A stretch of DNA of 64,000 nucleotides from assembly GCF_003054195.1 (NCBI RefSeq), contig NZ_QBKP01000018.1, positions 25,420-89,419 of the forward strand, given 5' to 3'. Positions 18,811 to 29,300 of this stretch are shown here, one piece after another (position 1 is the first letter of the stretch; each line of letters starts with the position of its first letter). Below the pieces are notes generated by a model that ran no database searches, was not told the DNA's origin, and saw only the letters and a program-made list of their open reading frames with translations. The translations under genes and the position numbers were made by a program. This DNA comes from Gemmobacter caeni. GTDB lineage: Bacteria; Pseudomonadota; Alphaproteobacteria; Rhodobacterales; Rhodobacteraceae.

Positions 18811-19884
18811 ATGGGCTCGAACAGCAATATCCTGACCGAACTGAACCAGCGTTCGCGCGAGGTGTTTCGACGTGTAGTCGAAACCTATCTGGAATCAGGC
18901 GATCCGGTGGGCTCACGAACGCTGACCCGCGGCTTCTCTGAAAAGATCAGCGCCGCCACGATCCGCAATGTCATGCAGGACCTGGAATATCTTGGCCTTC
19001 TGAACAGTCCGCATATTTCGGCCGGCCGAATTCCGACGCAGCTTGGGCTTCGCATGTTTGTTGACGGGCTTCTGGAGGTTGGTGCGGTTGCCCATGCGGA
19101 TCGGGAAATTCTGGAATCCACGCTGGGCCATGAAGCCCCTGATGTGGCGTCGACGCTGGATCGCGTGGGCGCTGCGCTTTCCGGGATTACGCGGGGGGCC
19201 AGTATTGTCCTTGCGCCGAAGCACGACGAGGCCGAAATCCGACATATTGAGTTCGTCAATCTCGGGCCGGGGCGGGCACTGGTTGTGCTGGTGCTTTCGG
19301 ATGGCCAGGTTGAGAACCGCGTTTTTACCCCGCCGCCGGGGCTGACGCCTTCGGCGATGCGCGAGGCGGCAAACCTGCTGAACGCCCTTGCCGGAGGTAA
19401 AACACTCAGCGCACTGCGCAGCACAGTGCGTCGCGATATGGATTCCCGGCGACGTGAGATCGACACACTGGCCCAGGCGCTGGTCGAAAGCGGCATCGCG
19501 CTTTGGGAAAACGCCGGCGAAACCGGAGAGCGTCTGATCGTCCGGGGCCGCGCCAATCTGCTGGAGGGGACTCGCGAGGCGGATGATCTGGAGCGTGTTC
19601 GCCGTCTTTTCGATGATCTTGAACGCACGCGGGACCTGGCGGATTTCCTTGATCTTACAGAGCAGGGTGACGGGGTTCGAATTTTTATTGGCTCAGAGAA
19701 CAAACTCTTTTCACTTTCGGGTTCCTCTCTGGTGGTCTCTCCCTATATGAACGCTGATCGGAAGATTATCGGTGCGGTGGGTGTGATCGGGCCGACGCGT
19801 CTGAACTATGGGCGTGTCGTTCCGGTTGTCGACTATACGGCCCAACTGGTGAGTCGGTTGGTGTCGGATCGCGGCCGAGGTTAG
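18811..19884 (+). CDS. hrcA: Heat-inducible transcription repressor HrcA
   Basis: 357 residues. HrcA binds CIRCE elements and represses groE and sometimes dnaK operons, with GroEL as its co-factor. It has an N-terminal winged helix (RSREVFRRVVETYLESGDPV, then SAATIRNVMQDLEYLGLL) and a GAF-like C-terminal core. The hrcA-grpE order is standard. No CIRCE copy is seen in front of hrcA, so self-repression is not supported by the sequence; the target operons are presumably elsewhere. Confidence 0.95.
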   Translation: MGSNSNILTELNQRSREVFRRVVETYLESGDPVGSRTLTRGFSEKISAATIRNVMQDLEYLGLLNSPHISAGRIPTQLGLRMFVDGLLEVGAVAHADREILESTLGHEAPDVASTLDRVGAALSGITRGASIVLAPKHDEAEIRHIEFVNLGPGRALVVLVLSDGQVENRVFTPPPGLTPSAMREAANLLNALAGGKTLSALRSTVRRDMDSRRREIDTLAQALVESGIALWENAGETGERLIVRGRANLLEGTREADDLERVRRLFDDLERTRDLADFLDLTEQGDGVRIFIGSENKLFSLSGSSLVVSPYMNADRKIIGAVGVIGPTRLNYGRVVPVVDYTAQLVSRLVSDRGRG

Positions 19885-19904
19885 AAGTGACAAAGGATAT
19901 GAAG

Positions 19905-20438
19905 ATGGCTGATGAAAGTGCATCGAGCCCTGAGCTGAACCTTGAAGAACTGGAAGAGTTCATCGGTGCGGATGAGCTTGAGGCGATCCGCGCTGAGCGT
20001 GATGCGTTTCGCGACAAATTCATGCGCGCGCTTGCCGATGCGGAGAACGCCCGCAAGCGCGGGGAGCGTGATCGTCGTGAGGCCGAGCAATATGGTGGTT
20101 CGAAACTCGCCCGCGACATGCTTCCGGTTTACGACAATCTGCGCCGGGCTCTGAATGCCGTGCCGGAGGAAAACCGCGCGCAGTCTGCCGCTCTGATTGA
20201 AGGCATCGAACTGACCTTGCGCGAACTGCTGGGCGTGCTGAACAAGCATGGTATCTCTCTGATCGTGCCCGAAGTGGGTGAAAGCTTTGACCCGCAGATG
20301 CATCAGGCAATGTTCGAGGCACCGCTTCCGGGAACGAAGGCTGGTCAGATCATTCAGGTTCTTACCGAAGGCTTCATGATCCACGACCGCCTTCTGCGCC
20401 CTGCGCAAGTCGGCGTCAGTTCGAATACCGCAGGCTAA
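19905..20438 (+). CDS. grpE: Nucleotide exchange factor GrpE
   Basis: 177 residues from ATG 19905, which has AAAGGA seven bases upstream; GTG 19887 and ATG 19899 are in frame but badly spaced. GrpE releases ADP from DnaK. A long acidic helix region (about 5-80, with RDKFMRALADAENARKRGER) is followed by the beta domain ending EGFMIHDRLLRPAQVGVS. It is the second gene of the hrcA-grpE unit and is followed by a parS and a strong terminator. Confidence 0.95.
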   Translation: MADESASSPELNLEELEEFIGADELEAIRAERDAFRDKFMRALADAENARKRGERDRREAEQYGGSKLARDMLPVYDNLRRALNAVPEENRAQSAALIEGIELTLRELLGVLNKHGISLIVPEVGESFDPQMHQAMFEAPLPGTKAGQIIQVLTEGFMIHDRLLRPAQVGVSSNTAG

Positions 20439-20447
20439 ATTCTGCTT

Positions 20448-20463
20448 TGTTTCACGTGAAACA
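20448..20463. promoter_or_regulatory. parS centromere site (perfect)
   Basis: TGTTTCACGTGAAACA in the 37-base gap between the convergent genes grpE and mutS; the only perfect parS here that is fully intergenic. Confidence 0.93.
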
Positions 20464-20468
20464 TCGGG

Positions 20469-20496
20469 GCGCTGGCTATTCAGCCAGCGCCTTTTT
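20469..20496 (+). terminator. Rho-independent terminator of grpE
   Basis: Nine-base perfect stem GCGCTGGCT / AGCCAGCGC with a four-base loop, then CTTTTT. It reads on the plus strand and overlaps the last codons of the opposing mutS; on the minus strand there is no T-run, so it serves grpE only. Confidence 0.8.
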
Positions 20497-23115
20497 CAAT
20501 TCATAAACCAGATTGAGCGCCGCCATCGGTGTCAGTTCATCCGGGTTAACCGATTTCAGCCGCTCCTCCAGCGCCGATTCCTTCGGCGGGGCGGGCGACA
20601 CGGGTGGTGCAATGCGGAAGAGCGGCAAATCATCGACCAGCGTTCTGCGCCGGTTTCCGCCATCCCGATCCCCCGATTCCAACGCCTCAAGAACCACCTT
20701 TGCACGCTCGATGACCGGCTCGGGCAGCCCCGCGAGCTTGGCCACCTGCACGCCATAGGAACGGTCCGCCGCGCCGCGTCGCACTTCATGCAGGAAAATC
20801 ACATCGCCTTTCCATTCCTTGACGCTTACCGTCGCATTCTCCACGCCGGGCAGCTTCTGGGCGAGTGATGTCATCTCGTGGTAATGGGTTGCGAACAAAG
20901 CACGACAGCGGTTGGCATCGTGCAGATGTTCAAGTGTGGCCCAGGCAATCGAAAGGCCATCATAGGTCGCCGTCCCCCGGCCGATTTCATCCAGTATGAC
21001 AAAGGCCCGGTCATCTGCCTGGTTCAGGATCGCCGCCGTTTCCACCATTTCGACCATGAAGGTTGATCGCCCGCGCGCGAGATCGTCCGAGGCACCGACG
21101 CGGCTGAACAGCTGGCTTACCAGGCCGATATGAGCCTTCGCGGCGGGAACGAAGGAGCCCGACTGGGCCAGTAGCGCAATCAGCGCATTCTGGCGCAGGA
21201 AGGTCGACTTACCAGCCATGTTGGGGCCCGTCAGCAGCCAGATCGCGGGGGCGTCGCGTGCGGTCAGCGCGCAATCATTGGCAACGAAGGCTGCGGCGCC
21301 CTGGCGTTGGAGTGCTCGTTCCACAACCGGATGCCGACCGCCTTCAATCAGGAAGGCATGGCTTGCATCAACCCTGGGCCGGGTCCATCCTTCGCCGGAT
21401 GCGAGATCTGCGAACGCGGCTGCAACATCCAGCTCGGCAAGGCCCGCCGCGGCAAATCCGATCGGGCCGGCAGCAGACAGTATAGCCGTACGCAACCTGT
21501 TGAAATGGTTCTTCTCCAGCTCAAGCGCATGATTGCCAGCGTTCAGGATGCGGGTTTCCAATTCACTCAGCGGAAGCGTCGTGAAGCGGACCTGGTTCGC
21601 TGTGGTCTGCCGGTGAATGAACTTTTCGTTCAGCGGTGCCGACATCATCTTTTCAGCATGCGTTGCTGTGACTTCGATGAAGTAACCAAGCACATTGTTA
21701 TGTTTGATTTTCAGGCTCTGTACGCCTGTTTCGGCGGCATAATCGGCCTGCATCCCGGCGATCACGGCCCTGCCTTCATCACGAAGCTTCCGCGTCTCGT
21801 CGAGATCGGGGTCAAAACCGGCTGAAATAAAGCCGCCATCCCGGGCCAGAAGTGGCGGATCCTCTACAAGAGATTGATCTAAAAGGGAAATTATGTCCTC
21901 ATTTCCGGTCAGTGATTTTGCGGCCTGGGTCAGAAGACCGTCGTCCACCCCTGCCACGAGACTGGCAATCAATTGCGCCTGCGACAGCCCGTTCCGGATT
22001 GCAGCCAGGTCGCGCGGGCCGCCCCGATCCAGCGCAAGTCTCGAAAGCGCACGATCCATGTCCGGTACACGGCGCAGCGCCTCGCGTAACTGATTGCGCA
22101 ACCCTGACTGGGCCAGCAGGCAGTCGACGGAGTCGAGTCGCCCACTGATAACGTTCAGATCGCGGGAAGGGGCCGACAGCCTGCGTTCCAGCAGCCGCGC
22201 CCCGCCTGCGGTCGCTGTCCGGTCGACGGTTTCAAGAAGTGAACCCGCGCGGCCGCCAGCGAGGGCAGAGGTGATTTCAAGATTGCGGCGGGTCGCAGCG
22301 TCGATCAGCATTGCGCCGCCCAGTGCCTCGCGCACCGGCGGGCGCAGCAGCGGCAGCTTGCCTCGCTGGGTCAGGTCCAGATAGTCGACGAGCGCGCCCA
22401 TGGCAGACAGTTCTGCGCGCCCATAGGTGCCGAAGGCATCCAGCGTCGCAACCTGCCACAGCGCGCACAGCCGCCGCTCCGCCCCGGCAGAGTCGTAAGA
22501 GGCGCGCGCGACTTCGGTCACGGCAGCACCAAGATCCGTCGCCACCGAGGTTACCGGCGTATCACTGGCATCGCTGACCAGAATTTCACGCGGCATCAGA
22601 CGCGCCAGCTCAGGTGCCAGACGGGCGCGGGCACAAGGCATCACCCGTAACTCGCCTGTGGAAATGTCGGTCCAGGCGAGCGCACCCTCGTCACGCACCT
22701 CTGCCCAGGCGCAAAGAAAGTTATGCCGCCGCGCCTCCAGCAGGGAATCCTCGGTGAGTGTTCCCGGCGTGACAAGCCGGACGACATCGCGCCGCACCAC
22801 GGATTTTGAGCCGCGCTTTTTCGCTTCGGCGGGATCTTCCATCTGCTCGGCAATTGCCACGCGAAAGCCCTTGCGGATCAGCGACAGCAAATGCCCCTCG
22901 GCGGCGACCACCGGCACACCGCACATCGGGATTGGTTCGCCCAGATGAAAGCCACGCTTCGTCAGCGCGATGTCCAGCGCCTCGGACGCCGCAACAGCAT
23001 CATCAAAGAACATCTCGTAGAAGTCGCCCATCCGGTAGAACAGGATCGCATCGGAATACTGCGCCTTAATCTCCAGATATTGCGCCATCATCGGCGTCAC
23101 GCTGTCGTCGGTCAC
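20476..23115 (-). CDS. mutS: DNA mismatch repair protein MutS
   Basis: 879 residues from GTG 23115 with AAGGGG upstream. MutS recognises mismatches and starts repair with MutL. The mismatch-binding F-x-E is in MGDFYEMFFDDA (about 30-40), and the ATPase domain has GPNMAGKST (630-638), the DEIGRGTATYDGLSIAWA Walker B region, and ATHYHEMTSL. The C-terminal end (NPDELTPMAALNLVYELK) is complete. It is divergent from maeB and convergent with grpE. Confidence 0.96.
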   Translation of the reverse strand: MTDDSVTPMMAQYLEIKAQYSDAILFYRMGDFYEMFFDDAVAASEALDIALTKRGFHLGEPIPMCGVPVVAAEGHLLSLIRKGFRVAIAEQMEDPAEAKKRGSKSVVRRDVVRLVTPGTLTEDSLLEARRHNFLCAWAEVRDEGALAWTDISTGELRVMPCARARLAPELARLMPREILVSDASDTPVTSVATDLGAAVTEVARASYDSAGAERRLCALWQVATLDAFGTYGRAELSAMGALVDYLDLTQRGKLPLLRPPVREALGGAMLIDAATRRNLEITSALAGGRAGSLLETVDRTATAGGARLLERRLSAPSRDLNVISGRLDSVDCLLAQSGLRNQLREALRRVPDMDRALSRLALDRGGPRDLAAIRNGLSQAQLIASLVAGVDDGLLTQAAKSLTGNEDIISLLDQSLVEDPPLLARDGGFISAGFDPDLDETRKLRDEGRAVIAGMQADYAAETGVQSLKIKHNNVLGYFIEVTATHAEKMMSAPLNEKFIHRQTTANQVRFTTLPLSELETRILNAGNHALELEKNHFNRLRTAILSAAGPIGFAAAGLAELDVAAAFADLASGEGWTRPRVDASHAFLIEGGRHPVVERALQRQGAAAFVANDCALTARDAPAIWLLTGPNMAGKSTFLRQNALIALLAQSGSFVPAAKAHIGLVSQLFSRVGASDDLARGRSTFMVEMVETAAILNQADDRAFVILDEIGRGTATYDGLSIAWATLEHLHDANRCRALFATHYHEMTSLAQKLPGVENATVSVKEWKGDVIFLHEVRRGAADRSYGVQVAKLAGLPEPVIERAKVVLEALESGDRDGGNRRRTLVDDLPLFRIAPPVSPAPPKESALEERLKSVNPDELTPMAALNLVYELKKALAE

Positions 23116-23244
23116 ACTGGTCCCCTTCCATCGGCAAGGGTGACCCTACAAAAGGCGAAACCCGGCGAAAAGCGGCAAACCGCAATTGGCACAGGGTCGC
23201 GGGGGCGGTAAGAGGGCAGGATAACCCCACAGGATGGCCCCCTG

Positions 23245-25500
23245 ATGACCAAGACCAAGATTACACCCGAAGAGGCGCTCGCATACCATCTGGAACCGCG
23301 CCCCGGCAAATACGACATCGTCGCCTCGACCCCGATGGCCACCCAGCGCGACCTGTCGCTGGCCTATAGCCCGGGTGTAGCCGTTCCGGTGCAGGCCATC
23401 GCGGAGCGGCCGGAGACGGCATACGATTATACGGTGAAGGGGAATATGGTCGCGGTCGTCTCGAACGGCACCGCCATTCTGGGTCTGGGCAATCTGGGCG
23501 CGTTGGCCTCTAAGCCGGTGATGGAGGGTAAGGCCGTCCTGTTCAAGCGTTTCGCCGATGTGAACGCCATCGACATCGAGCTGGATACCGAAGACCCGGA
23601 CGAGATCATTCAGGCCGTTCGCCTCATGGGGCCGACCTTCGGGGGGATTAACCTCGAAGACATCAAGGCGCCGGAATGCTTCATCATTGAACAGCGGTTG
23701 AAAGAGATCATGGACATTCCGGTGTTCCATGACGACCAGCATGGCACGGCCGTGATTTGCGCTGCGGGTCTGCTCAATGCGCTCGAAATCAGCGGCAAGA
23801 AGATCGAGGACGTGAAGATTGTCCTCAACGGGGCCGGGGCAGCGGGGATTGCCTGTCTGGAACTGCTGAAGGCCATGGGGGCCAGGCATGACAACTGTAT
23901 CATGTGCGATACCAAGGGCGTGATCTGGCAGGGCCGGACTGAGGGCATGAACCAGTGGAAGTCGGCCCATGCGGCGCGCACTGATGCCCGCACTCTGGAA
24001 GAGGCGATGATGGGGGCCGATGTTTTCCTTGGTGTTTCGGCCAAGGGTGCGGTGACGCCGGAGATGGTGGCTTCGATGGCCGATAATCCGGTGATCTTCG
24101 CCATGGCCAACCCGGACCCCGAAATCACGCCGGAAGAGGCGCATGCGGTCCGGGCTGATGCCATCGTGGCGACCGGGCGCAGCGATTACCCCAATCAGGT
24201 CAATAACGTTCTGGGTTTCCCCTATCTGTTCCGGGGCGCGCTGGATATTCATGCCCGCGCCATCAATGACGAGATGAAGATTGCCTGCGCCAAGGCGCTG
24301 GCTGCCCTCGCGCGCGAGGACGTGCCGGACGAGGTGGCAATGGCCTATGGCCGCAAGCTCAGCTTCGGGCGCGACTACATCATCCCCACGCCCTTCGACC
24401 CCCGCCTGATTCATGTCATACCGCCTGCCGTTGCCAAGGCAGGCATGGATACCGGCGTTGCGCGTCGGCCGATCATTGATCTGAAAGGGTATGAGGCAAG
24501 CCTTAAGGCCCGGATGGACCCGACGGCCTCGATCCTTCAGGGTGTGCATGCCCGCGCCAAGGCGGCGCAGGCGCGGATGATCTTTGCGGAGGGTGACGAC
24601 CCGCGCGTCCTGCGCGCGGCGGTTGCCTATCAGCGGTCAGGCCTGGGCCGCGCGCTGGTGGTCGGTCGCGAGACGGATGTCCGCGAAAAGCTGGAAGCCG
24701 CCGGGCTTCAGGATGCCGTGCGCGAACTGGAGGTGGTGAATGCCGCCAATTCCCGACATCTCGACCAGTATCGGGATTTTCTTTACAAAAGGCTGCAACG
24801 TCAAGGGTTTGATAGCCACGACATCCGCCGTCTGGCCACGCGTGACCGGCATGTTTTCTCGGCCCTGATGCTGGCCCACGGGCATGGCGATGCGCTGGTA
24901 ACCGGGGCCACCCGCAAATCGGCGCATGTGCTGAACCTGATCAATCACGTCTTTGATGCAAAGGCCGCGGATGGCGCGGTGGGCGTGACAGCCCTGCTGA
25001 ACAAGGGGCGGATCATCCTGATCAGCGATACGCTGGTGCATGAATGGCCGGAACCGGAAGACCTCGCCACGATCGCCATTCGGTCGGCGGGTGTGGCGCG
25101 CAGCCTTGGGATCGAGCCGCGCGTGGCCTTCGTCAGCTTCTCGACCTTCGGTTATCCGGTCTCGGAGCGTGCGACCAAAATGCACGAGGCGCCCAAGGTT
25201 CTGGACCGCATGAAGGTCGATTTCGAATATGATGGCGAAATGACCGTGGATGTGGCGCTGAATGCGCAAACCATGGCGCAGTATCCGTTCTGCCGCCTCT
25301 CTGGACCTGCCAATATCCTGGTTGTTCCAGCGCGGCATTCGGCCTCGATCTCGGTCAAGCTGATGCAGGAAATGGCCGGGGCTACCGTGATCGGGCCGAT
25401 TCTGACCGGGGTCAAAAAGCCGATCCAGATCTGCTCGACCAATTCGACGGTGAATGACATTCTGAATATGGCGGCCCTTGCCGCCTGCAATATCGGCTAA
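23245..25500 (+). CDS. maeB: NADP-dependent malic enzyme with phosphotransacetylase-like domain
   Basis: 751 residues. The N-terminal part (about 1-430) is a malic enzyme, which oxidatively decarboxylates malate to pyruvate: [12 protein letters not shown] (metal and substrate site), [13 protein letters not shown] (nucleotide loop) and [14 protein letters not shown]. The rest is a phosphotransacetylase-like domain, thought to act in oligomerisation and acetyl-CoA sensing rather than catalysis. This fused, roughly 760-residue MaeB form is normal in proteobacteria. A sugar-kinase gene follows after 14 bases. Confidence 0.95.
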   Translation: MTKTKITPEEALAYHLEPRPGKYDIVASTPMATQRDLSLAYSPGVAVPVQAIAERPETAYDYTVKGNMVAVVSNGTAILGLGNLGALASKPVMEGKAVLFKRFADVNAIDIELDTEDPDEIIQAVRLMGPTFGGINLEDIKAPECFIIEQRLKEIMDIPVFHDDQHGTAVICAAGLLNALEISGKKIEDVKIVLNGAGAAGIACLELLKAMGARHDNCIMCDTKGVIWQGRTEGMNQWKSAHAARTDARTLEEAMMGADVFLGVSAKGAVTPEMVASMADNPVIFAMANPDPEITPEEAHAVRADAIVATGRSDYPNQVNNVLGFPYLFRGALDIHARAINDEMKIACAKALAALAREDVPDEVAMAYGRKLSFGRDYIIPTPFDPRLIHVIPPAVAKAGMDTGVARRPIIDLKGYEASLKARMDPTASILQGVHARAKAAQARMIFAEGDDPRVLRAAVAYQRSGLGRALVVGRETDVREKLEAAGLQDAVRELEVVNAANSRHLDQYRDFLYKRLQRQGFDSHDIRRLATRDRHVFSALMLAHGHGDALVTGATRKSAHVLNLINHVFDAKAADGAVGVTALLNKGRIILISDTLVHEWPEPEDLATIAIRSAGVARSLGIEPRVAFVSFSTFGYPVSERATKMHEAPKVLDRMKVDFEYDGEMTVDVALNAQTMAQYPFCRLSGPANILVVPARHSASISVKLMQEMAGATVIGPILTGVKKPIQICSTNSTVNDILNMAALAACNIG

Positions 25501-25514
25501 GGGCGGGGCGCGGC

Positions 25515-26384
25515 ATGGCGATATTCAATCTCGGTTCGATCAATATCGACCTTGTATATCAGGTGCCGCATCTGCCCAAGCCGGGCGAGACCCTGTCTGC
25601 GCTGGCCTTTTCGCAGGGTCTGGGCGGGAAGGGGGCAAACCAGTCTGTCGCTGCGGCGCGAGCCGGGGCAAGCTGTATTCATATTGGCGCCACAGGGCCG
25701 GGCAGTGAATGGCTGCTCGCGCTCATGTCGGATTACGGGGTGGATACCGGATCGGTAACACAGCTCGATGAACCGACAGGCCACGCTGTGATCAACGTTG
25801 ATCCTGAGGCAGAGAACAGCATCGTCATCTATCCTGGCGCCAATCGGCAGATCACCGGCGCGATGGTCGAGGTTGCCTTGGCGCGGGCAGTGGCGGGCGA
25901 TAGCCTGCTGTTGCAGAACGAGACTTCGGCTCAGCAGGAGGCTGCGGCTCTGGCGCGGGCCAGGGGCATGCGGGTAGTCTATTCGGCCGCCCCATTTGAT
26001 CTGGCGGCGGTGCGTTCTGTTCTTGGCCATGTTTCGCTGCTGGTGATGAACGAAGGCGAAGCGGCAGAACTGCGCGCGGCCGAAGGACAACTGCCTGCGG
26101 TCGATTGCATCATCACCCGAGGTGCAAATGGCGCAGAATGGATTTCCGCGGAAACAGAGCCGCTTTTCATGCCATCTTTCCGCGTGGAGCCCGTTGATAC
26201 GACCGGTGCAGGCGATACGTTCATCGGCACTTTGGTCGCGGCGCTTGATCTGGGGCTTGATCGTTCTTCGGCCATGCGCCGCGCCGCGGCAGCTTCGGCA
26301 CTGCAGGTCACGCGACCCGGCGCGGCGCAGGCGATCCCCGCTGCCGCCGAGGTGACTGCATTTCTCGCAGCGCAGGGCGCTTAG
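25515..26384 (+). CDS. PfkB-family sugar kinase, ribokinase-like
   Basis: 289 residues. PfkB kinases phosphorylate sugars or nucleosides with ATP. The first signature GGKGANQ is at 37-43 and the second DTTGAGDTF at about 228-236, holding the GAGD anion hole (231-234) with the catalytic Asp234. The N-terminus IFNLGSINIDLVY and GGKGANQSVAAAR favour ribokinase, but no ribose transporter or other sugar gene lies nearby, so the substrate is uncertain. It overlaps addA tail to tail by four bases. Confidence 0.85.
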   Translation: MAIFNLGSINIDLVYQVPHLPKPGETLSALAFSQGLGGKGANQSVAAARAGASCIHIGATGPGSEWLLALMSDYGVDTGSVTQLDEPTGHAVINVDPEAENSIVIYPGANRQITGAMVEVALARAVAGDSLLLQNETSAQQEAAALARARGMRVVYSAAPFDLAAVRSVLGHVSLLVMNEGEAAELRAAEGQLPAVDCIITRGANGAEWISAETEPLFMPSFRVEPVDTTGAGDTFIGTLVAALDLGLDRSSAMRRAAAASALQVTRPGAAQAIPAAAEVTAFLAAQGA

Positions 26385-29300
26385 TCGACAAGCATCATCC
26401 GGGCCTTGCGGGTCCAGAGCAGCGCCGTCTCGATCTGTCGACCGGGGTAGATTTGCGTTAATGCGGCGCGATAGGCGCGCATCTGGCGTATGAGGCCCTC
26501 GGGTATCTCTTGCGGTGCTTCCGGTACGATTGCATTGGATTTGAAATCCACGGCGATAACCCGGCTCGGCAGAACGATCAGCCGATCAATCGCACCGGCA
26601 AGCGGCTGGCCCTGAAATTCTGCAACGACAGAGACTTCGCGTAGCGTTGATGGCGCGAAAATCTGCTGAAATTCGGGCCTGTCAATGACCGATCGTGCTT
26701 CGAAAAGCAGTTCTGCCCGAAGGACGGGATCGGGGATCAATATTTCGGCAAGCCGGGTCTGACGTTCTGCGGTCAGACCTGGCAGGTGTTCGAACAATCC
26801 GTGCAGCAGAGTGCCGCGCGCCTTCGCATCCGGGTTTTCGCCCTCGTAATCGCCCGCAAGAACCTTGGCTCCGCCAAGATTGCTGGGGTTCAGCATCTGT
26901 GCCGGGCGCAGGGCAGGCGCCGCAGGTTGCAAAGCCCAGGCAGGCAGAGGCTGCGGTGTTTCCGGGGGGGCCTCCGTCGTCAGGTTGTCCTGCGGCTTAG
27001 GCCAAACTCCAAACTCATGCACCAGTCGACCCTTCACCGACGGAACCGCACCGCTTTTCTCCGCCCCGGTGCGGATCAGATCGTACCATGCGGGTGGCTT
27101 GTCGCTGTCGGCCTTGCCGCTTTGCGAGGCCAGTTTGCCAGCGGCCGCCACGATCAGCCAGGACTGTGCACGGGTCATGGCGACGTAGAGCAGGCGCATC
27201 TCCTCAGCCCGGCTGCGCCGGGCACGCTCGGCGCGGATGCGGGAAATGTCGGCGGGGCTGGCATCCGCCGGGGTGCGCCAGACCGCCGTGTCATGCATCC
27301 GAAACAACTCATCCCGGTCATTCGCGGTCATGTCTGCGGTATCGGGCAAGATCACGATCGGGGCCTCCAGGCCCTTGGAGCCATGAACCGTCATCACCCG
27401 GATTTTCCGGCCCCCCGAATCCATCTGGCGTTTCACCTCGATATCATCGGTCTGAAGCCAGGTCAGAAAGCCGGTGAGGCTGGGTACATCGTTGCGTTCA
27501 TAGGCGAGTGCCTGGGAAAGCAGCTCATCAATCCCGTCCTCGGCTTCCTCACCCAGCCGGGCCAGCAAGCGCCGCCGCCCGTCGTGCCGGGTCAGCGCGC
27601 GTTCAATCAGATCGAACGGGCGCAGGAAGTCGGCCTGATCACGCAGATCATGCAGCATGGCAAGCAAGTCGGGAAATGTCTCTGTCTGTGCCCGAAGGGC
27701 TTCCCACAGGTAGCCTTTTCGAGGTTGTGCCAGAGCGTAGAGTTGCTGCTCGCTCCAGCCGCACAGAGGAGAGCGCAGCAGTTCAGCCAGCGCCAGATCA
27801 TCCTCGGGCGTCGCCAGAAAGGCCAGAAGCGCGGTCAGGTCTTTTACCGCGATTTCACCACCAAGATGCAGCCGGTCGGCCCCCGCGATGGGCAGTTTCG
27901 CGGCTTTACAGGCGCGGATGATCTCTGCAAACAGCGGCGAACGGCGGCGCACGAGGATCAGGAAATCCCCCGCATGCACAGGTCGCGCCCCCGTCGCATC
28001 GGGTATCATCGTGCCATTGCCGAGGATTTCCCTAATGCGGTCGGCGATCTGCCGCGCGAGGATTGCGTTATGGTGCTCGCCGGTGACCAGATCGACGGGG
28101 TTCGCCCAATCGCCGTCCTCAGGTGTGTCAGCCGGCTCAACGGGGGGCCAGATCTCGACCCGGCCAGGCATGGCGTCGCGGAAGGCGATGTGATGCGAGG
28201 GGCCACCGAGGTCGGGGTGCAGGTCTGGCGGAAAGGTCTGGTCCACGAGTCGCAGGATCGCCTGCGACGAACGGAAGGAATATTCCAGCTCCAGCGCGTT
28301 GAAAGGGGCATCAATCGCTTTCAAGCGCCCTGCGAAAGCCTCACGCATTTCCGCGAAGGCAGTCACATCGGCCCCCTGGAAGGAATAGATGGATTGCTTC
28401 TGGTCTCCGACGACGAAGATTGTGCGCTCGATCTCCCGCGCCCCGGTTCCGGCCGTAAACTCCTGTGCCAGAAGTTCGATCACCTTCCATTGATCTGGCG
28501 AGGTGTCCTGCGCTTCATCGACGAGAATGTGGTCAATGCCCCCATCCAGCCTGAACAACACCCATTGCGCTACTGTTGGGTCCGTCAGCAGGCCCATTGC
28601 GCGTGAAATCAGATCGTCGAAATCAAGCGCACCGCGCAAGGCCTTGCGATGCGCATAGGCGGGCAAAAACGCCGCGGCGAAAGAGTGCAGTCGCGCAGTC
28701 CGATCCGCTGCAGCGAGGGCCAATCGCCTTGGTCGCGCAGCCTCTACTCTGAGCATCAGGGCATGCAGGGCCGGTGACAGGGCTGCAAGTTTGGGTTGCG
28801 TGGCCTTGGTGGCAAGCTGGTCGCCCTTGGCGGTGAAGCGTTTGCTTTCCTCCTTCACGTTGCCACTGAACAGCAACACCTCTTCCAGAGCGGCAAGCAT
28901 GGTCAGATCCTGCCGCGCGCCACGCAGGGCGGCAAGTTTGGCCCCTGCCTGCTGATCCTTGGTGGAACCTGTCATAAGAATGTCGGCGGTGTCCGACAGA
29001 AGGCCGGCTTCCCCACCAAGAAAGACCTCGTCCAGCAGGTCTATGGCGGTAAAACCGGGTGGCAGACCAAAAAGTGTCAGGCACCCTGCCGCGTCCAGCG
29101 GGGGCGACAGTGCATCGGAGTGGCGGGCGATTTCGGCGGTAAGCGCCGAAAAGTCCTCGCCCGTATAGATCGCTGCCAATGCTGCAATCACATCGGACTT
29201 TGATCCAGAAGCAAGGTCCGCGACAATATCTTCGCGCAGCAGTTTGGCGGCACGCTCGTCCATCTCGGTGAATTGCGGCGAAACCCCCGCCTCCAGCGGA